Positions 8,969-17,668 of a stretch of DNA of 49,480 nucleotides are shown in pieces. Both the position numbers and the translations under genes were made by a program. Below the pieces are notes generated by a model. It had not been told where the DNA came from, did not search any database, and worked only from the letters and a program-made list of their open reading frames with translations. The stretch is from NCBI GenBank assembly GCA_027592785.1, contig JAQCLD010000023.1, positions 1 to 49,480 of the forward strand, in the 5' to 3' direction. The DNA is from Acidobacteriota bacterium (GTDB lineage: Bacteria > Acidobacteriota > Terriglobia > Bryobacterales > UBA6623). Position 1 is the stretch's first letter; the number at the start of each line of letters is the position of its first letter.

Positions 8969-11169
8969 TTAGAACCGGAAAGTGTAGTTGATTTTTGCGC
9001 GTACATCGGTGGTGAGTGCCGCGAAGCGGTCAAAGATGTCTTGCTGCCAGGCGTGGTTAACGACGAAGAAGACTTCGTTGCCGGGCTTGACGATCCAACG
9101 TAGGCGGCTCTGCAGACCGATGTTCTGGGACTCCGTATCGTATTGGACGAAACTCGACAGGGTCGTCAGCGGGCTAAAGGAATAGTCGAAGCGCAACAAC
9201 GCCAGCCGCGTGCGGAAGGAGCCTTGTTGTAAATCGACCCAGTACTGACGAAGTTCCGCCGAGGTGCTGATGCTGGAATTTCGCCAACTGACCTCGGTCG
9301 ACAATTGCTTGCTGTCGCCGGAGTAGAACGAGCCAAATTCATAGTCGACATCGAACTGCCACGGTATGGTGGGCCTGCTGCGATAGCTCACACGTTGAGT
9401 CCAGTAGCTATACTCCCCGGTTGGGACAAAGACTCCGTCGGAGATTTCGAACGGTTCAAACAATCTTTCTAACTGGGAAGTGATTCTGTAGTCGAGGCGT
9501 TCGCCCCCGTCGAACTCAAACCGCATCGGGCTGAACTCCACCTGCCTGGTCTCCACGGTTTGCTGAGCGATGTTGTAATACTGCTCGAACTCGGTCTCGA
9601 ATCGCATTCGACGGATTCCCCACTTCTCCGGCCGGGGATTCAGGCCGCCGCTAAAGGAGGTCTTACGAACGCCGTTGCGTAGGACGAAACCGAGTTCGGG
9701 GTTGTAGTTCTCGCCGATTTGTTGCCATTCGTAATCGGCGGTTATACGGTCGTTCGGGTAACTGAGCCGGACGCCATAGGCGGTGTCGTCGCGGATTAGT
9801 TCGGGAGTCTCCGTCTTGGAGCCGAACACTTGCATAGAGACGCGCTTGTCGCTGCCGAGAAAGCTGGACGACGCCAGCTTCATATCGACGCCTAACAAGC
9901 TATTACTCGATTCTCCGCTGGGGTCGCCCAGGGTGGTCAGCGCGCCCACGTAGGATTCACTCCAGAAGTTCGCTTTTGTGCGCGCTACGAATAGATTCTG
10001 ACGCGTAAGTTCGCCTCGCTCACCCGTGAGGACATTGAGGCGCCCACGTCAAAGCGACCTACTTTTCCGGTCAGCTTTTGACCAACTAAGATCGGCACCG
10101 GTTCTCCCTCGGCAAGGCCGATTCGGCGGGAGAAGAATGGCACGAGGTCAGGACGGGGTCCACCACCACCTCCACCGCCGCCGCCGCGTGTGGTTAGGCC
10201 GAAGTCGAAGACGCCTGCGTCTTCCAGGAAGAACGAGCGCTTCTCGGGGAAGAAACGGGAAAACCGAGTCAGATTGACCTGGCGGGCGTCGACTTCGGTC
10301 TCTGCGAAGTCCGTATTGATGGTCGTGCTGGATACCAGATTAGACGTGACGCGATAGAAAACGTCTACTCCCGCGTCTCGCGTAATGGTCGTTTGCTCAG
10401 CCGCCTCGATGTCGCGGTTGACTCCAATCAGTCCATAAGGTTTGATGTCCAACCCAACTCCCTGGGAAAGGCCTTCAAATCCGTCGAGCGAACCTGCCAT
10501 CGAAACCTGATTAAACCGGATGTTGAGCGACGGCGACGCCCAACGAGAACGCTCCCGCTCTCGCGCCAGCTGTCACGAGATGTTGAATCCCCAGGTGGAA
10601 TTGTCGGGCTGGAAGGAAAGCGTTTTGAACGGAATCTCAAACTCGGCCGTCCAACCATCGTCTACGACCTGGACCTGCACGTACCAGACGCCGTCCCAGT
10701 TCGTGTCGGGGCGGCCGCTCTCCGTGATGCGGCCGTCCACGAGCGCACCGAGCGGGTTTGTCTGGAAGTAATATGCGTTGCGACCGTCGTGAAAGGTGTC
10801 GAGCAGCAGCTGGATATAGTCGTCGTTAAACAGCGTTGCGTCACGGCTCATTTCCTGAGCCACGATCTCCTCAGGCAAGCGGTCGAAGCAATGGACGGCG
10901 ATATAGACAGCGTTGTCGCCGTAGGCCACGCGAACATCGGTCCGTTCGCTGGGTTCTTCGCCGGATCTCGGAATCGCCTGAATCAATTCGCCGATCGTCT
11001 CGTGCTGTTGCCAAATGGCCTCGTCGAGGATGCCGTCAACCTGAATAGTTTGCTCGTCTTGTAGGCGATATACCTTAGCGGTCCTTGCGTCTCCGCCATG
11101 AAGGGTCGCGGAAAAACTGAATAGCCCTACAACGAGAAGGAATGGGCTACATGAAGATAGCGACTGCAT
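8969..11169 (-). pseudogene. CBM9/DUF5916 outer-membrane protein, broken twice
   Basis: Three reading segments form one gene of about 733 residues. Segment 1 (11169 to 10573) has a signal peptide and a CBM9-like domain ('VDGILDEAIWQ', 'YYFQTNPLGA', 'FEIPFKTLSF'). It stops at an in-frame TGA (10573-10575) just after 'WGFNIS'. The same frame then continues through 'WASPSLNIRFNQVS' to about 10040; a CGA-to-TGA change would explain the stop. Around 10036-10041 one base is missing: the other frame resumes as 'LTRQNLFVARTKANFW' and runs to 8969, ending 'NYTFRF', a typical outer-membrane barrel end. Total length (2201 bp) plus one base is an exact multiple of three. DUF5916 proteins are predicted beta barrels. 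The gene is probably inactive, unless these are assembly errors. Confidence 0.85.
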
Positions 11170-11301
11170 TCAGGAGTCGGCCTCCCGACGGGCCGGTTTC
11201 TTTGAGCGGAGGTTAGACAGGAACGCATAGACGTCAACCGCCGCCGGATGGTTATGGTTCGAGCGCGAGGAGCCGACGAACGTCGACGGCGCGGCGCCGG
11301 A

Positions 11302-11898
11302 CTACTCTACCGGACGCAACTCGGCCTCGATCTCGATGTGAACGTCGTCGCCCACGGTGAAGCCGCCGCTGGCGATCGACTCGGTGAAGCTGACGCCCCA
11401 TTTGCTGCGCTGGATGACCGCTCGAGCCGTGGCGCCCATGCGTGGCCCGCTGCCCGGGTCGACGACTTTGTCGAGGCCGGTGAAGTCCATGGTGATCTCG
11501 TGTGTCTTGCCGCGCATGGTGAGATCGCCGACGACTTTGACGGAGCCGTCGGGCTGTTTCATGGCACGTTTCGAGACGAACTTCATCTCGGGATAATTCT
11601 CGGCGTCGAAGAAGTCAGGATTGCGCAGGTGGTCGTCACGCCGTTGGACGCCCGTGTTCACCGAACCGGTCTTGATGATGACTTCCATTTTCAGGGTGGA
11701 GAGGTCGTGTCGGTCGACCCAGATGGTGGCCTGCGGTTCCATGAACTGGCCGCGCACCCAACTCACCATGAAGTGACGGACTTTGAAGCCGACGTTGGAG
11801 TGCACCGGATCGAGCCGCCAGGCTTCCACTTCAGCCGAAGCGAGCGGCGTCAACGCGAACAGGGCGATTGCCAATGGCAGAAAAGTTCTTCGAAGCAT
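11302..11898 (-). CDS. YceI-family periplasmic protein 2
   Basis: A 198-residue paralogue of the protein at 8285-8881. The signal peptide ends ALTPLASA, followed by 'HSNVGFKVRHFMVSWVRGQF' and the rest of a full YceI lipid-binding domain. A longer open frame begins at 12072 but would overlap the divergent YqeY-like gene; the ATG at 11898 starts a clean signal peptide with AGGA upstream. It is 132 bp upstream of the DUF5916 gene start, on the same strand, so the three genes may share a transcript. Confidence 0.92.
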   Translation of the reverse strand: MLRRTFLPLAIALFALTPLASAEVEAWRLDPVHSNVGFKVRHFMVSWVRGQFMEPQATIWVDRHDLSTLKMEVIIKTGSVNTGVQRRDDHLRNPDFFDAENYPEMKFVSKRAMKQPDGSVKVVGDLTMRGKTHEITMDFTGLDKVVDPGSGPRMGATARAVIQRSKWGVSFTESIASGGFTVGDDVHIEIEAELRPVE

Positions 11899-11983
11899 AG
11901 GATGTCCTAGTTTAGCAACGCCGTGGAGGCAGCGAGCCATATCGAGTTGCGAAGAACACCAGCTTAGCTGAGACAATGAAGCA

Positions 11984-12454
11984 ATGGCGTTGCTAGAGAG
12001 AATTACCGCTGATATCGTTGCTGCGATGCGGGCAAAGGATGCGCTGCAGCTGACAACGCTTCGCTCCATCAAAACTGCTCTCGATAAGTTTCAAAAGGAC
12101 CAGCAGAAATCGCTGGATGAGTCTGGGGAACAGGCCATCCTGCAGACTCTCGCTAAGCAGCGGCGCGAGGCCGCTGACGCCTTCCGCAACGGAAACCGTG
12201 AGGAGTCCGCGCTGCAAGAGGAAGCGGAACTAAGGGCAATCGAAGGCTACATGCTGGAACTGGCATCCGACGCCGAAATCGATGCCGCGATTGAACGCAG
12301 TATGGCCCTTCTAGAGTTGCCTCCGGTTGGCGATCCGGCGAGGATGCGTCAGATGGGCGCCGTCATCAAGAATGCGAAGGAACAACTCCCAGGGAAACGA
12401 GTGGACGGCCAGGCGTTGGCTAATAAGGTGAAGAACAAATTGGGCGCGGCATAG
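11984..12454 (+). CDS. GatB/YqeY-domain protein
   Basis: The 156-residue protein is a complete stand-alone YqeY: 'LLERITADIVAAMRAKDALQ' at the start, a helical middle with 'KQRREAADAFRNGNREE' and a C terminus 'GKRVDGQALANKVKNKL'. The domain is the tRNA-binding tail module of GatB; stand-alone versions are widespread and their role is not settled. It is divergent from the second YceI gene and converges on the TerC gene with only a 3-bp gap. Confidence 0.9.
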   Translation: MALLERITADIVAAMRAKDALQLTTLRSIKTALDKFQKDQQKSLDESGEQAILQTLAKQRREAADAFRNGNREESALQEEAELRAIEGYMLELASDAEIDAAIERSMALLELPPVGDPARMRQMGAVIKNAKEQLPGKRVDGQALANKVKNKLGAA

Positions 12455-12457
12455 AGT

Positions 12458-13207
12458 CTAGGCCACCTCGTCCCCGGGCATCTTTTGGTGCAGTTTGACC
12501 GGAGCGGCTTTGGTCCGGACGCGCATATTAATCATCTCAACGAACATTGAAAACGCCATGGCGAAGTAGATGTAGCCTTTGGGCAGGTGCTGTTCGAAGC
12601 CTTCGGCGATGAGCGACACGCCGATCAAGAGCAGGAAGCTCAGGGCCAGGATTTTGACGGTCGGGTGGGCTTCCACGAAGCGGCTGATGCTGCCGGCCAA
12701 GACCATCATGACTCCTACCGCGGTGATGACCGCAATAACCATGACGGCGAGGTCGTCAGCCATGCCGACCGCGGTGATTACGGAGTCTAACGAGAAGACG
12801 ACGTCGATGACGAAAATCTGCGCCAGCACGGCGGTAAGTGAGGCGCGCCCGGCGGATCCATGCACAGCTTCTTCGCCCTCCAATTTGGCGTGAATCTCGT
12901 GCGTGGCCTTGGCAATTAGAAACAAGCCGCCGCTAATAAGGATGACATCGCGCCCGGAAATCTCCTCCGCGAAGACGTGGAACAGCGGGGCGGTCAGGCG
13001 CATGACCCAGGTAATCGAGAAGAGTAGCAGGATGCGCGAGACCATCGCGATCGCCAGGCCCAAGAAGCGCGCCCGCGGCTGCTCCGCCGCCGGCAACCGT
13101 CCGGCGAGGATCGAGATGAAGATGATGTTGTCGATGCCGAGAACAATCTCGAGCGCCGTCAGCGCGGCAAGCGCCGTCCAAGCATTGGGGTCAGAAATCC
13201 AGTCCAA
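12458..13207 (-). CDS. TerC-family membrane protein
   Basis: An integral membrane protein of 249 residues with about seven hydrophobic segments and the two acidic TerC signatures 'LEIVLGIDNIIF' (about 19-30) and 'DVVFSLDSVITA' (about 134-145). TerC/Alx proteins are linked to metal (manganese) efflux and metalation of exported proteins. The start is TTG with GGGAG about 9 bp upstream; the N terminus 'DWISDPNAW' matches the family. No tellurite-resistance partners are nearby, so this is a housekeeping-type copy. Confidence 0.9.
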   Translation of the reverse strand: MDWISDPNAWTALAALTALEIVLGIDNIIFISILAGRLPAAEQPRARFLGLAIAMVSRILLLFSITWVMRLTAPLFHVFAEEISGRDVILISGGLFLIAKATHEIHAKLEGEEAVHGSAGRASLTAVLAQIFVIDVVFSLDSVITAVGMADDLAVMVIAVITAVGVMMVLAGSISRFVEAHPTVKILALSFLLLIGVSLIAEGFEQHLPKGYIYFAMAFSMFVEMINMRVRTKAAPVKLHQKMPGDEVA

Positions 13208-13270
13208 AGCGCGGTACTCCCGAAGGCTCCATTCTAGCGATGGGCTGACGAATTGCCCCTGCTATTGAAT

Positions 13271-15013
13271 CTAGATAGTTACCGGTTGCCAGGACGGGCT
13301 CGCGAGGCTGAGGAAGCCGCCAATCTTGACGCTAACCTCGACTGGGCCGGATGGGGTATCCGCCGGTATACGGGCGTTCACTTGCACCACGCCGCTAATG
13401 AGCCCTGGAGCGGGGCCAGCGAACTCGACGATGGCAGGGACGCCGTTGATCGTGACCTCCACACGCTCGACCAATTGAGGCAGCGGAAAGTCATTAAGTG
13501 ACCCGGTCACTGACGGTGGGTTCGTGAGGCCGGCGCCGGTTAGGTAGAGGACGATCACCGAGCCGGGTGCGGCAGGATTCGAAGGGCTGTTGATGGAACT
13601 ATCTTGGTTCAGCGCCGCGGCCTGGCCGCCGCCCGAAGAGTTAACCGTGAAAAGGCCGGGGAAAGCCTTGAGCACCGAATATGACACAGTAGACGAGTCC
13701 AATCCGTTGCGACGGAACCGGACATGCATGTTGTCCTCTACTTCGTTTGGGATCACAAAGGCCGCTTGATCTGCCCGCGAGAAAATCACCGGTGCCGGTT
13801 TGTCGTCGACAAAGACTTCGAGCCCGCCCACTTCCGTCTGCCAGGTCCCTTGGCCGCTTTGGCCAGGTGCACCATAGGCGAGGTCCTCTCCCCCCAAGAA
13901 GTCTCCAAATACCGATACCAACTCGCCGGGCGAGAAACCTTTCAAACCGGTATTCGTCGCGTAGCTGGCTCCGTTCAGCACATCGGCGATGTAGGGTCGC
14001 TCCATCAAACAGGAATCGGCGTTACGCATCACAAAGATGCGGTCGAGCGCCGAGTCGGCGATGAACAGGTCGCCGACTGCGTTCGTAGCGATGGCAGAGG
14101 GAGCGGGCAGGGCGGCATTGAAGACGACGGCGCCGTTCTCGAAAGCGAAGGCGGAGCCGAATGGAAAGAAGTCCGTGATCCTGCCGCCGGCGGAAACTCT
14201 GGCGATCGAGTTGGGCGAGAAAAGCACGAAGTAAGCGTTGTTCGCGGCCGTCGCTTGCGAGGCGGCGACGGTCAACGGGCGCGAAGCCTGCCCGGCGGGG
14301 TCGTCATAGACGAACAGACCATCGAAATCACCAACCATTAACCGGCCCACAGAGTCGGAGGCTAGGGACAATGGATCGCCGTTGGGGCTTTGTACGATGT
14401 GCGCGAAGCCGTTGAGGCCAATCTCGAAGATGCCGCCTCCCCAGTAGAAATAGATCAGCCCAGTAGGAGTTACGGCAAGCAGAGGCGTCCTCGCCATGAA
14501 GTTGATCTCGGTCGCTGGTTGTTCGCCAAAGGACTGCCAATCGTCGTAAATGCCGCCACCGGCAACCACCGTGAGTTGGCCGGATGGCTCGACACGAAAA
14601 ATTCTTGTCGGCAGTCCAAACGCGGCCACGCTGCTGAAGTAAAGACGGTCCTGGGCATCGATGCCCATGTCGAGCAACAGTCCCAGCTGAACTTGATTCG
14701 CCATGGCCCCGTTTTGCGCAGCTTGTATGCCGCGTCCGACGACGACTTCCGTCTTGCTGTCTGGCGTGGTGCGGTAGATCGCGGTGGCGGGTTCGTTAAA
14801 GAAGTACAGTCGGCCTTGCGAGTCGGTGAGCATCCGGCGTGGGCCTTGGACGCGTGTCTGGTTGAGCGGCTGGCCCGGCTCGTAAGCCGCCGGGTTTCCG
14901 CCACCTCCCGAAAAGACGGTGTCTCCGACGAAGACTTGGACGGAGCAAGGTACAGGCTCGGCTGCAAACATGGCGCCGGCCACGAGAAACCCAACGACGA
15001 ATCGAGGAAACAT
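13271..15013 (-). CDS. Secreted beta-propeller-like protein with TIGR03437 domain
   Basis: About 580 residues. A signal peptide (about 1-18, ending MFAAEP) is followed by repeated strands resembling NHL/SMP-30 type blades ('LTDSQGRLYFFNEP', 'GIDAQDRLYF', 'NAVGDLFIADSALDRI') to about residue 330. The C terminus (about 350-580) is the TIGR03437 domain ('VLNGASYA', 'FSPGELVSVFGDFLG', 'LYLTGAGLTNPP', 'VQVNARIPAD'), best known from Solibacter-like Acidobacteriota. The ATG at 15013 has GAGG 9 bp upstream; an upstream in-frame TTG at 15028 is less likely. Probably an exported binding protein of unknown ligand. Confidence 0.8.
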   Translation of the reverse strand: MFPRFVVGFLVAGAMFAAEPVPCSVQVFVGDTVFSGGGGNPAAYEPGQPLNQTRVQGPRRMLTDSQGRLYFFNEPATAIYRTTPDSKTEVVVGRGIQAAQNGAMANQVQLGLLLDMGIDAQDRLYFSSVAAFGLPTRIFRVEPSGQLTVVAGGGIYDDWQSFGEQPATEINFMARTPLLAVTPTGLIYFYWGGGIFEIGLNGFAHIVQSPNGDPLSLASDSVGRLMVGDFDGLFVYDDPAGQASRPLTVAASQATAANNAYFVLFSPNSIARVSAGGRITDFFPFGSAFAFENGAVVFNAALPAPSAIATNAVGDLFIADSALDRIFVMRNADSCLMERPYIADVLNGASYATNTGLKGFSPGELVSVFGDFLGGEDLAYGAPGQSGQGTWQTEVGGLEVFVDDKPAPVIFSRADQAAFVIPNEVEDNMHVRFRRNGLDSSTVSYSVLKAFPGLFTVNSSGGGQAAALNQDSSINSPSNPAAPGSVIVLYLTGAGLTNPPSVTGSLNDFPLPQLVERVEVTINGVPAIVEFAGPAPGLISGVVQVNARIPADTPSGPVEVSVKIGGFLSLASPSWQPVTI

Positions 15014-15227
15014 CGAATTTGGCCTCAAAAATGTAAGGGTAAGTGGGTAATACGGACTGCTCTTCTAGATTACTAGAAAATGATCTGTCGAACTCTACAA
15101 TTATTTGGTGCGGGCTGTAAATTGTGGGATGAGCTCGGTGAGCATCTTTTTGTGTAGCCTGGCGGTGCGGCTTTGGCGCGGATGCGTACCCAAAGCGCGG
15201 GGCCCCGGAGACGGTAAATCGCGTTCG

Positions 15228-15713
15228 TCAACCCACCAACTGGCCTTGGACGAGCCACTTTTTGAGCACGGCCATTTGGCCTAGGTGGTACATTTCGTGG
15301 CCGGCCATAAACATCGCCGCGCCCAGGATTGTTCTGTCGCCGATTGGGTACTCGCGGGCGCAGGTCTTGCTCAAGTCCGCGTCGGACAAAGTTTCGAAGT
15401 GGGCAGAGAGGGCGGCGGCAGCCGTGTTCCACGAGCCGCGGACTTCGCTGACGGACGGCAATGTTTCGCGGTCGCCCGGCTGGCTGCCCTTGCTAAAAAG
15501 GTCAGCCCAGGGACGCTGATCTTTGCCGCCCATTAGAAAGACAAGCCCTAGCCGCGAGTTAGCCGCGTGGCCCAATAGCCAAAGCATATGATTGGCCGTC
15601 TCGGGACAACGATAGAAGTCGTCGTCCGTCAAACCTTCGATGGCTTTGTCGACGCGGCTGCCGCTGACAGCGAATTGTTGCGAGACGAGTAAGAGTTTCT
15701 CGGGAATTGCCAT
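15228..15713 (-). CDS. DinB-family metal-binding protein
   Basis: A 161-residue four-helix-bundle type protein. Histidines in 'LLGHAAN' (about 48) and in 'GHEMYHLGQM' (about 137-146) match the DinB/YfiT triad that binds a divalent metal. Members include thiol-dependent transferases and many proteins of unknown role. It is the last gene of a minus-strand run, 12 bp after the 2-hydroxyacid dehydrogenase. Confidence 0.85.
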   Translation of the reverse strand: MAIPEKLLLVSQQFAVSGSRVDKAIEGLTDDDFYRCPETANHMLWLLGHAANSRLGLVFLMGGKDQRPWADLFSKGSQPGDRETLPSVSEVRGSWNTAAAALSAHFETLSDADLSKTCAREYPIGDRTILGAAMFMAGHEMYHLGQMAVLKKWLVQGQLVG

Positions 15714-15725
15714 AGAGTTACCGCC

Positions 15726-16694
15726 TTATTTGGGACCGACGACGACATTCTGAGGGTCGCCGTTGACGAAATCGAATACGTTGTTAATCGCGAGCAAAAT
15801 CCCTGCATCGAGGGCCTCTTGCGCTATGCCGCCGGAGTGGGGCGTCAGTACGGCGTTGGTCACCCGGGTAATCGGTGCGTTCTCGGGCAGCGGCTCCGCC
15901 TCAAAGACATCGAGTCCTGCGCCGGCAATCTGGCCTGATTCCAACGCTTGGATCAGCGCCTGCTCGTCGACCACGCCGCCGCGAGCAGTGTTGATGAAGA
16001 TGGCAGACGACTTCATCATCTCGAACTCGCGCGCGCCCACGAACTTGTCCGTCTCCGGCGTCATTCGCACGTGGATGCTGACCACGTCGGAGCGCTTGTA
16101 GAGGTCGTCGAGCGGCACGAACTCCAGGTCCAATTCCTGAGCCATGAGGATGTTTGCATGACGCGTCCAGGCAATCACGCGCATGCCGATGCCGCGTGCG
16201 ATGCGGGCGAATTGCTGGCCGATGGCCCCGAGGCCGATGATGCCCAGCGTCTTGCCGTGCATTTGCTTGACGAAGCCCCGCGGCCAGCCGCCTCGCTTGG
16301 TTTTGGCGTCGATACGCGGAATGTCTCGGGCAACCGACAGCATGAGCGCCAGGGCATGTTCGGCCATGGCGATGGCAGAGACGCCGGGCGTGTTGACGAT
16401 GGTAATCCCCAGCCGCGAGGCTGCCTCGAGGTCAACGTGATCCGTGCCAGTACCCCAGATGGAGATGAGCTTCACGTTCGGCAGCGCCTCAAGCACTTCT
16501 GCGGGGTAGGCCACGGACGAGCGGATGCTGATGACGTGTTCGGCATCGCCGATGCGCTCTAACAGGACTTCAGGTGTCGGCGGCATGGTGTCGTGGTAGC
16601 CGACATCCGCACGAAACTTGAGCGTCTTGAAGGCGTTGCTGGGGCCCATCACGGGCGGGTAGTCATCGGGAATGACGATGCGAGGCTTCGACAT
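15726..16694 (-). CDS. D-2-hydroxyacid dehydrogenase
   Basis: The 322-residue enzyme belongs to the NAD-dependent D-isomer 2-hydroxyacid dehydrogenases, which interconvert 2-oxo and D-2-hydroxy acids. The NAD-binding GLGAIG loop lies at 154-159. Catalytic Arg238 (in 'NTARGG'), Glu265 and His286 (in 'TPHSGG') are all present. The exact substrate (phosphoglycerate, glyoxylate or other) cannot be told from sequence. It starts 12 bp after the PfkB gene, suggesting a small sugar-acid operon with it. Confidence 0.9.
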   Translation of the reverse strand: MSKPRIVIPDDYPPVMGPSNAFKTLKFRADVGYHDTMPPTPEVLLERIGDAEHVISIRSSVAYPAEVLEALPNVKLISIWGTGTDHVDLEAASRLGITIVNTPGVSAIAMAEHALALMLSVARDIPRIDAKTKRGGWPRGFVKQMHGKTLGIIGLGAIGQQFARIARGIGMRVIAWTRHANILMAQELDLEFVPLDDLYKRSDVVSIHVRMTPETDKFVGAREFEMMKSSAIFINTARGGVVDEQALIQALESGQIAGAGLDVFEAEPLPENAPITRVTNAVLTPHSGGIAQEALDAGILLAINNVFDFVNGDPQNVVVGPK

Positions 16695-16706
16695 AGGATT
16701 CCTATT

Positions 16707-17588
16707 CTATAGATGTGCGATCCACGAGCGCGTGCCGAAGTGCCGGCACGAGAGACTTGCCGTGCGGCTCGCCGCGGCTAGGGCTGCTGGGAAGTCCCGT
16801 TGGCCCCGCGCCCACTCGTAGGCAAAGGCGCCATGAAAGATATCGCCCGCGCCAAGGGTATCGACGGCCTCGATGGTCTCGACCGGCACGGTTCCAACGC
16901 CGTCCGGCGATTGGTAGAGGATCGGACGCTCTCCGTGGGTGACCGCGCGATAAGCGACCCCGCGCGCTTCGAGATAGTCGAGTATGGCCCCCGTACCGGC
17001 CACGCCAGGCGGCGCGAAGTCCTCAGAACAGATGGCGATGTCGCAAAGCGGTAGCAGGTCTTCAAAGTAGGGTCGCCAACTGCCGCCGTCGATCACTACC
17101 GGCAGGCCCGCTTGCCGCGCCTTGCGTATTGCGTCGAGCGCCAAATTCGTCAGGTAACCATCGATGAGCAGCACATCCGGGTGGACCGTCTCCAGCGCAT
17201 CGCCGCAGCCGCTTGGTTGGGCGAGGTGAAACGCCCCGGTAGAAACCGCCAAGCGATCTCCTCCCGGCGACACAATTACCGAGGCGAAGGCCGGTGGATC
17301 GGCATATTCCGGGGCCATGTCATGGAACGAAATCTGTTGTGTGCGTAGGTCGCTGCGAATGACTTCGGACAGCGGATGGGCGCCCAACACCGTGAGCAGC
17401 GTCGCCTCCCCTCCAAGGGCCCCGAAGGCGACGGCGGCGTTGGTTACCGGGCCGCCGGGGATCAGCTCCCAATCCGACACCTGTATCTTGGAGTTCGGCT
17501 GAGGGATACCTGGTACAGCGAAGATCTAATCGACCGTGGCGATTCCGACGAATAATCCTCGTGGCGGCCTGGGCAGCGGCAAGCCCAC
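16707..17588 (-). pseudogene. PfkB-family sugar kinase with in-frame TAG near N terminus
   Basis: From a GTG at 17480 a 257-residue PfkB/ribokinase-type protein can be read, with signature 1 (GGPVTNAA, 9-16) and signature 2 (DTLGAGDIFHGAF, catalytic Asp at residue 213 of this shorter form). Upstream the same frame clearly continues the family N terminus: 'RGLFVGIATVD', then TAG (17526-17528), then 'IFAVPGIPQPNSKIQ'. The original start was probably GTG 17588 or TTG 17582. The first beta strand and the substrate-binding Asp of the 'ATVD' motif lie before the stop, so the shorter product would lack part of the sugar site. Either a decaying gene, a readthrough case or a sequencing error. Confidence 0.75.
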
Positions 17589-17668
17589 AGGTTATCAAAG
17601 GCGTTCGATGCCGGCTCCCCGTAGGGCCGCACCCCGCGAGGGCGGGCCAGGCGCCGCGCAAGCGGGGG

